64,000 bases of DNA from Rapana venosa (taxonomy: Eukaryota; Mollusca; Gastropoda; Neogastropoda; Muricidae), in assembly GCA_028751875.1 (NCBI GenBank), contig CM054157.1, positions 6,832,087-6,896,086 on the forward strand, read 5' to 3'. This document shows positions 57,655 through 64,000 of this stretch, piece by piece. How positions within the stretch are numbered: the first letter of the stretch is position 1; each line of letters starts with the position of its first letter. Both the position numbers and the translations under genes were made by a program. Below the pieces are notes generated by a model. The model had not been told where the DNA came from and did no database searches. It saw nothing but the letters and a program-made list of their open reading frames with translations.

Positions 57655-58395
57655 AGAAATTTTGCATTTTCCTCTTTAGTCTTCATGATACAGGCAACCA
57701 GTGGGTGTAACTACAAACATTACGATAATTACATCAGTGGTTATTATTCCTGCAGATCAAGTCAAGATTCAAATGATGAATACTTGGTATGAGTGAATCA
57801 TAGATGTTGGTAAAAAAACCAGACGAAAAGGACTCCAAGCATGAACACGTTTAAGTCATAAGCATGAAATGACGAAAGTTGTAAAAAATGACTCCTAGCA
57901 TCAGTGGAACAAGTGTCTGTGGGATACAACCGTAAAGTCATCTGTGGATATACCTGTAAATGTCAATGTGGAGTAGCAGCAGGACTGGCAGATATGGTTT
58001 AGAAAATCCGCTAACTTGGTCTAAGTTTAGAATGTTTTTCCTGTTCTGATTACACTCTAGAAACGCCACAGAAGCCTACTATAATCTGTCTGACTTTATT
58101 TGATGGCGTTGGCTGCACGCCAGGTCCGTCTTCCAGTGGTTAGGGTGGGCTTGTAGAGGTTTGTACCTACAAACTCCGGTAGTCTTTAACTTTCCGTGTT
58201 TGTCTTAGGGATGCAGGGTGTACTACATGCGTTTTCCCGAGAGGTCTGGTGATTAGTATTCCACTCTTCTTGAAGCTTGATGGTATCTTTGTTTGCGAGT
58301 TTGAAAACATATATTTTGTATCTTCAGTGTCGTCATCTTTGTATTTTGATGTAGGTGCGAAGGTAGACTACTGTGATGTTGAAAGGAGATTACTT
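57655..58395 (-). repeat. Left arm of a large inverted repeat (unit D)
   Basis: Counterpart of 41,330-42,050; pairs with 60,690-61,345. The stretch at 58,080-58,145 keeps bases missing in C ('ataatctgtctgac', 'gatggcgtt'), making it a closer complement of the right arm. Confidence 0.75.
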
Positions 58396-58499
58396 TGGGG
58401 TGGCTGATGATTGGACTGCTGGAATAGTGTGCTACAGATTAGCATGTTCGACATTTTTTTCTTTTGTGTATAGAAACCCAAGACCAAGCCATGGTGTTT

Positions 58500-58533
58500 T
58501 ATATATATATGATATTTATTATTATATATATAT

Positions 58534-58581
<48 letters not shown>

Positions 58582-58604
58582 AATATATATATATATATAT
58601 ATAT
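58500..58604. repeat. (AT)n microsatellite (unit D)
   Basis: Differs from the unit C run by several short insertions ('tatgatatttattatt'). Confidence 0.95.
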
Positions 58605-58981
58605 GTCCATGACGAAAATAAAGTACTGGACTATTGCCATTTGTCATGTTTTTAACAGCTGTTGGTTTCTCTTTCAACAAAGACCAAATATATGTTACGG
58701 CTATCCTTCCATTTCATTGGCCAAGTTAGAGAGTAGGTCAAGTCTGCTGGTCACTTTTCTTTTATTCTTTAAAGTCTTTGAAGTTTGTTCCCCAGACAAA
58801 CAAATCATACTGTCTTATTTTAGTTTTCTTTTACATGGTTGTTTCATTTATGTAGACTGTCTTTTAACAACCCTCCAACTTTCCTCCGAAGTTGGGATAC
58901 ATCCACATTAATGAAGCAAAAGTTCCGTTACATATGCAAAGATAATCTCACCATTGCTAAGCCTCAAGATTTCTAGCCAGG

Positions 58982-59016
58982 AACACACACACCACACACA
59001 CACACCCACACACGCA

Positions 59017-59066
<50 letters not shown>
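58982..59066. repeat. (AC)n microsatellite (unit D)
   Basis: Counterpart of 42,625-42,715. Confidence 0.95.
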
Positions 59067-59067
<1 letters not shown>

Positions 59068-59155
59068 TAACTGTCCATCGTATAGGGGTTTCATGTCCTT
59101 TTCAGACTTGTTTCTATCAGGTTTTCACACAGCAAAGAACACAGAGACAAAGAAT

Positions 59156-59563
59156 AAGAAGAAAAGAAGAAGAAGAAGAAGAAGAACAACAACAACAACG
59201 ACGACGACGACGACGACGACAACAACAAGAACAAGAACGAGAAAACAGAAGCAAAGAAAGACTAAATGTTTAAAAGAATAAGCAAGAAAATGAAGAACAA
59301 GCGGACAAAAACTTCTTCTTGTTGTTCTTCTTCTCCTCCTTCTCTCTTCTTCTTCTTCTTCTTCATTCTTCTTCTTCTTCTTCTTCTTCTTCTTCTTCTT
59401 CTTCTTCTTCTTCTTCTTCTTCCTTTCTTTCGTCTTCCTTCCTTTCTCTTCTTTCTTCTTCTTCTTCTTCTTCATCTTCTTTCTTCTTTCTTCTTCTTCA
59501 TCTTCTTCTTCTTCTTTCTATTTCCTTCTTTCATTTTCTTCTTCTTCTTCTTCTTCTTCTTCT
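59156..59563. repeat. Opposed (GAA/ACA/GAC)n and (TTC)n arrays, purer than in C
   Basis: GAA, ACA, GAC, ACA blocks at 59,160-59,230, then TTC sequence from 59,310. A nearly uninterrupted TTC run at about 59,366-59,421 replaces an interrupted stretch in unit C. Confidence 0.95.
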
Positions 59564-60689
59564 CCCTTCACAAACTGGACAATATCACGACATGTAACAG
59601 CAAGCGAAAGTGGGAGGCATGTAGGGCCTTCATCACCCATTATTGAAGGGATGGAAGGATAAAAAGGAACACAAGAAGGAATGCGAAGATGGTCTGGCTG
59701 CATCATCCCATAACTGTGGATCACAGAATCCACCGTCTCCAGTGTGATCTGGCAGACCAACGTCCGCCTATTTTTAATTAACCTCTGGAGTGAAGGTCCT
59801 GCACTTCTTTTCTCTACTTCCTCCCCCCCTCCTCCCCCCTCTCACCCCCCTCCCCATCTCATCCCACCTTTCACTGCTTTCAGTGTTTATACCTCACACT
59901 GTGGGTTCCTTTATTTTCAGTTCCCTCCTGTAAGAAGTCACCAGAAACAACGTCTTCTGTACGTGAGTAAAGAGTTCAGTGTTGTAAAGAACCGGGTAAT
60001 AACAGGTTGATATTGCATCCCCACCATCAAAAGATGCCCTGCAGTATTTGGCAGATAATGCAGTGCTGGAAGATAGTATTTTACCATGCCCACGTTCACA
60101 CAACTACTATATATAGACTGTCTTTATCTAGGTTAATGCCAGTCCCCACTATTTATTGGCAATAGCGAAATATGTGTAATATCGATTTTTAGCTATCAGT
60201 TTTTTAATAAGGCATGATAGCATTCATTAACACTGGCTCTGATCACCTTCACAAATCTAACCACACAATATTAGTATATCTTGCCTTAGTCCTGAAACAA
60301 GACATTGTAAGTAACAGAATGTGTATGAAGAAAAAAAATCGTTCCACAGTTACACCTGTTTATTCACATAGTAGTGCAATGGATGATACTCGTGGGAATT
60401 TTATATTGAGAATTGATCCAGATATTTTTAGTTGTAACTTTTAGTTACCTAGATTACATCTTCAAGAACGACAATGATGTGGAAAGAATAGTTCAGAAAC
60501 ATTTCGTCTATGTAAATAAATAAGGTCTTAAAGATATAACATGTGAAATGGCCTTCTTCCTATTTGAACATGGAATCGCGTAAACATAAACATGAACTGG
60601 ATTTCTATACAAACGTGTATTGGGAGCCCTATAGGCTATTACCTTTTATCTAGCAGAGTAATCATCATTCACCTAAAAGCATTATCTTT

Positions 60690-61345
60690 TAACGTCACAA
60701 TGGTTGAAGCTTTGCACCTACACAAAACTATAATGATGAAGACATGTTTTCAAGATCGCAACCAAGGATACAAATCTACAAAGGAAGTGTGTAATTTCGA
60801 TGCCTGGGTCTGTTTGGAAAAACACAAGTGGCATATACCAAAACCCTTACAAACACAGAAGTTAAAGACTACTGGAGTTTGTAACCTGTAAAAGAACTCC
60901 GCATGCACACCAATAGCAACAAAGCAGCTTGAAGATGGACCTGGCATACAGCCCACGCCATCAAAGAAAGTCAGACAGATTATAGTACGCTTCTGTGGCG
61001 TTTCTAGAGTGGCGTCAGACAGGCAAACATCTAAACCTAGACTTATGCCAGAAATCATAAACCACATCTGCCATTCTGCCGCTATTAGACACTGACTTTA
61101 CAGTGTATCCACACACACTTGTCCACTGATGCCATGATTCACATCACAACTTTCGTCTTTTCACGCATCACAACTTTCACCATTTCAAGTCCTTTCTGTT
61201 TGGTTGCAAAATTTGACTATCCATTCCCGAATCTTGACTCGTTCTGTGGAAAACAACCCATTAATACACACTGATGAATTGTGTCTACATCTCTACTGGC
61301 TGCCTGTCTCACGAAGAATAAAGTATAAGATCAGATTTTTCATCT
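60690..61345 (+). repeat. Right arm of a large inverted repeat (unit D)
   Basis: Counterpart of 44,340-45,005, including the 'LYWLPVSRRIKYKI' LINE block. Confidence 0.7.
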
Positions 61346-61836
61346 GAAATACTTCCGCGAATTTGCTGTTTTCTATGTCCATAACTGTCTTTTACTTTCA
61401 TATACCACCTCAATCATTCCTATCAGTTGTTGACTGACTCTAGCTTCCCATGCTCAGGTTCAATGTCCATCATCACTCTCTGCCTGTCCATTGCTTATAC
61501 TGTTCAGAGGGATTTTCTTTTCCTTAACCAAATGCCAGTACTCAAGAGCTTTGAACTGCGCATGCATCACTGCTCACTTGTATCAGTTCGAATTGTTTTT
61601 CATTGCACCCAGTTTCTGTTTCGTCTTCCAACTCATACTTCGCTTTCCAAGAACTTGAAAAATAGCTTCCTACTCTACTCTCACAGGGAGCATCTCTACA
61701 CTGTGATGGTGTCCTCTTGCAATACATCGATAAAGAAGAATGATGCCTTTTTTCGTTCCTCGGCTAGAGCCCTGAGGTTCACCAATGGTGAGATTTTACC
61801 TATGCGACCTTTTGCCCACCATTAAGGTAACACCAG

Positions 61837-63222
61837 CCATGGACTACCAATGACATCTTGGACCTCTGCGATACAAGAAGAGCACTGAAACCAACCAGGT
61901 CTTCCAACCCTAAAGAATACCGGGAAGCCAACAATCTTGTGAAGAAGTCAATGTTAAAGGCCAGAGAGAAGTGGATCAGTGTTCAATGTGATGAGATCGA
62001 AAAAAGCATGAAAGTGGGCAACAGTAAAAAGGCATACGACAGCCCAGAAGAAACTCACAAAACCACTTCAAACAAATCAACAGTCATTGAAGACATCTCC
62101 GGAAACCTCCTCACAGAAAGCCAGCTGCATTGCAAAGGTGTCTGAGTATGTCAAGAACTGTACAACTACCCAATCCAACCTGACAAGAATGCATAATAGA
62201 AGAGAAAGCAGCAACATCAAGAGCACGCCTCCGCCATTACCTGTACTGAGGAAGAAGTCTGGAAGAAGCCATCCGCAGCTTAACAGTAGGAAAGTCCCCC
62301 AGGAGCAGACAACATACCATCAGAGCAGCTCAAGCCATGTGGCGAAACAGTCACACAATTTACAGCTATCTGTCAGAAGATTTGGAGACAAAAGCATTGG
62401 ACAACAGAATGGACAACAATCACTTCATCCTACCCCTGCCCAAGAAGGTGAATTTACGCCAATGCCGCCAAAACTATAAACAAATCAGCCTCATCAGCCA
62501 CGCCATCAAGATCATGCTCAAGTTATTTTGATCGACTCAAGAAGGAGCAGAAGAAAAACCTGCAGAGGAACAAGCTGGTTTCAGGCAGGCAGATCACAAT
62601 CGCACAGATTTTTAACTGCCACATCCTGATGGAAAAACATCTTCAACATCAGAGAGAACCTGTTCCACAACTTCATCGACTTCCAAGAGGCTTTCGACAG
62701 AGTATGGTACGAAGGCCTGTGGCAGGTCTTCAGAATGTATTGGCATAGGAAGAAGGACTAGTGCAAACCATTCAAGCAAAATACAACACCGCAAGGCAGT
62801 GCCAGTTCCATCTGAACAATCAGGTCGGAGAACTACTTCAAACCACAGTTGTGGGTCCGACAAGGGATGCCCTGTTATCCTCGTGTCCCTTGTTTAATCT
62901 GTTCTTGGAAAATATTATGAGAGAGACCCTCCATGACTTCCACTCTACCGTCTCCATTGGCGGCAGACCCCTCAACAACTTGCGGTTTGCCGATGACATT
63001 GACTTCATGGGCGGAAGTAACACAGAGCTGCAAGATCTTACGACCAGACTTGAGAACAGAGCTGGAGCATATGGGATGGAGGTGAGGTCGGAGAAAAGTA
63101 AAGTACTTGTGAACAGCACGAGCAACGCCACTGCTAAAATTTACATGAACGGCCAGCAACTGGAGGAGGTAGACGCTTTTAAATACCTTGGCACTACACT
63201 CACAAAGGATGACAAAGGATAA
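61837..63222 (+). mobile_element. Jockey/I-like LINE reverse transcriptase relic, best-preserved copy (unit D)
   Basis: Reads 'PWTTNDILDLCDTRRALKPT' at the start and 'NSKKAYDS', then shifts frame several times. It recovers a 153-codon open frame at 62,761-63,222 containing 'FNLFLENIMRET', 'VSIGGRPLNNLRFADDIDF' (catalytic FADD, 62,983-63,006), 'AYGMEVRSEKSKVLV' and 'FKYLGTTLTKD'. A VRQGC-type block before it is degraded (VGPTRDALLSSC). The element stops at a GACA/GATA array, so thumb and C-terminal parts are missing. Fragmented and inactive. Confidence 0.88.
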
Positions 63223-63235
63223 AGGATGACAAAGG

Positions 63236-63338
63236 ATAGACAGACAGACAGACAGACAGATAGATAGATAGATAGATAGATAGGTAGGTAGGTATGTAGG
63301 TAGATAAATAGATAGATAGACAGAGACAGGCAGATAGA

Positions 63339-63373
<35 letters not shown>

Positions 63374-63445
63374 GCAGACAGAGACAAACAGACAGATAGA
63401 TAGATAAAGAGACAGACAGACAGGCTGACGGATAGTTAGATAGAT
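63236..63445. repeat. (GACA)n / (GATA)n array (unit D)
   Basis: Clean GACA and GATA tetranucleotide blocks directly replacing the 3' end of the LINE relic. Confidence 0.95.
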
Positions 63446-63949
63446 ACGTGTAAAGAGGGTTGAGAGTAAAAAATAAAATAATTATAAAATAAAATAAAAA
63501 ATATAATAAAACATGCTGGGCGTCTGGCAGACTGCAGACGATGACAGCAAAGCCGTTAACAGACGTCTGCTGCAGACATCAAACAGACATCTACAAATCT
63601 GGACATAGAGGGCTTTTTGAGACTGACAGGAGTGGGAGGGAGGGTGGAGGAGGCGGAAAGTGTTGGGGAAAATGTTGTCTATTTTTAGTCCTTACTCACT
63701 TAGCAAAACGACGACTAAGGCAAAGCACAATACTGAGAGGCTTTTCTTTGTTCCCTCGGCTAGAGCTCCGATGTTTACCAATGGTGAGATTTTTACATAT
63801 GCATATGTTGCCCCTTCCACCCCCCACCTCCACCCCCCTCCTTTCCACCATTTAGGTAGCCGCATTCCGACTTCAGGGGTGGTGTCTAAACAGAACATCT
63901 GTGTGCATGCATTTTTTTAAATTTTTGTCATCTGCTTTTTTTCCTTTAA
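63446..63949. other. Spacer, no gene (unit D)
   Basis: Counterpart of 47,111-47,721 with shorter homopolymers. The 'CTCGGCTAGAGC' stretch at 63,756-63,767 matches 45,416-45,427. ORFs of 68-104 codons have no recognisable domain. Confidence 0.5.
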
Positions 63950-64000
63950 TTCTATTATATCGAGGATAATGGAATAAGCACTTATGGGCTTTTGTTACAT
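63950..64000 (-). mobile_element. SINE 3' fragment at window end
   Basis: Same minus-orientation SINE end as 47,722-47,773, cut by the window boundary. Confidence 0.7.

Larger units (their letters stand above)
49388..64000. repeat. Unit D: second copy of the direct duplication
   Basis: Counterpart of 33,059-47,773. It preserves longer open frames than C in its last part (for example 62,761-63,222) and purer microsatellites. It continues to the end of the window. Confidence 0.95.

Noticed and set aside
61837..63222. Domesticated or host reverse transcriptase gene
   Set aside because: Multiple frame changes, a degraded block before the FADD box and a missing 3' end replaced by a microsatellite indicate a dead LINE copy.

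Overview
The window looks like intergenic, repeat-dominated metazoan DNA with no recognisable host gene, no tRNA or rRNA gene, and no prokaryotic organisation. Everything codingly recognisable is a decayed non-LTR retrotransposon (LINE) or a tRNA-derived SINE. Two SINE families, CR1/L2-like LINEs ending in a 'gcgctatataaattccat' plus (ATT)n tail, and very dense microsatellites together suggest a lophotrochozoan, probably a mollusc and perhaps a gastropod. That assignment rests on recalled repeat families and was not checked by search.

Layout. 1-14,990 (unit A) and 19,409-30,960 (unit B) are two copies of one segment in the same orientation: LINE endonuclease end, (GAT/GAC/GGT)n, a multi-kilobase GGTA-based array, (GACA/GA)n, (TG/CG)n, a compound SINE, (TTG)n and a (CT)n array. 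Unit B is clean. Unit A carries scattered extra bases and is about 16% longer between shared anchors, like uncorrected single-molecule reads. It also holds about 6 kb of ACTT-rich sequence (5,640-11,700) and 0.6 kb of C-rich sequence with no counterpart in B. Between A and B lies an old minus-strand CR1/L2-like LINE (16,785-19,720). From 30,925 to 32,400 come CT, GAA and AC arrays, followed by a minus-strand SINE (32,535-32,975).

33,059-47,773 (unit C) and 49,388-64,000 (unit D) are a second direct duplication, offset by 16,329 bases. The first 7.3 kb appear identical, even through hypermutable microsatellites. Small differences cluster after 40,390, and the last 1.15 kb of C is about 11% longer than D. 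The unit contains nested LINE and SINE fragments, a 3.7-kb inverted repeat, and a jockey/I-like reverse transcriptase relic with an FADD box. D runs off the window end. The 1.6 kb between C and D holds another minus-strand reverse transcriptase fragment bracketed by SINE pieces.

No genes act together here. The elements are linked through retrotransposition (LINEs supplying 3' tails, SINEs nesting in one another) and microsatellite expansion. The most consequential message is probably technical: both duplications look at least partly like assembly artefacts. The most interesting biological details are a tandem triplication of the YADD active-site segment in a LINE relic, a higher-order structure in the GGTA array, and SINE fold-backs. 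I did not find a convincing new biological system.
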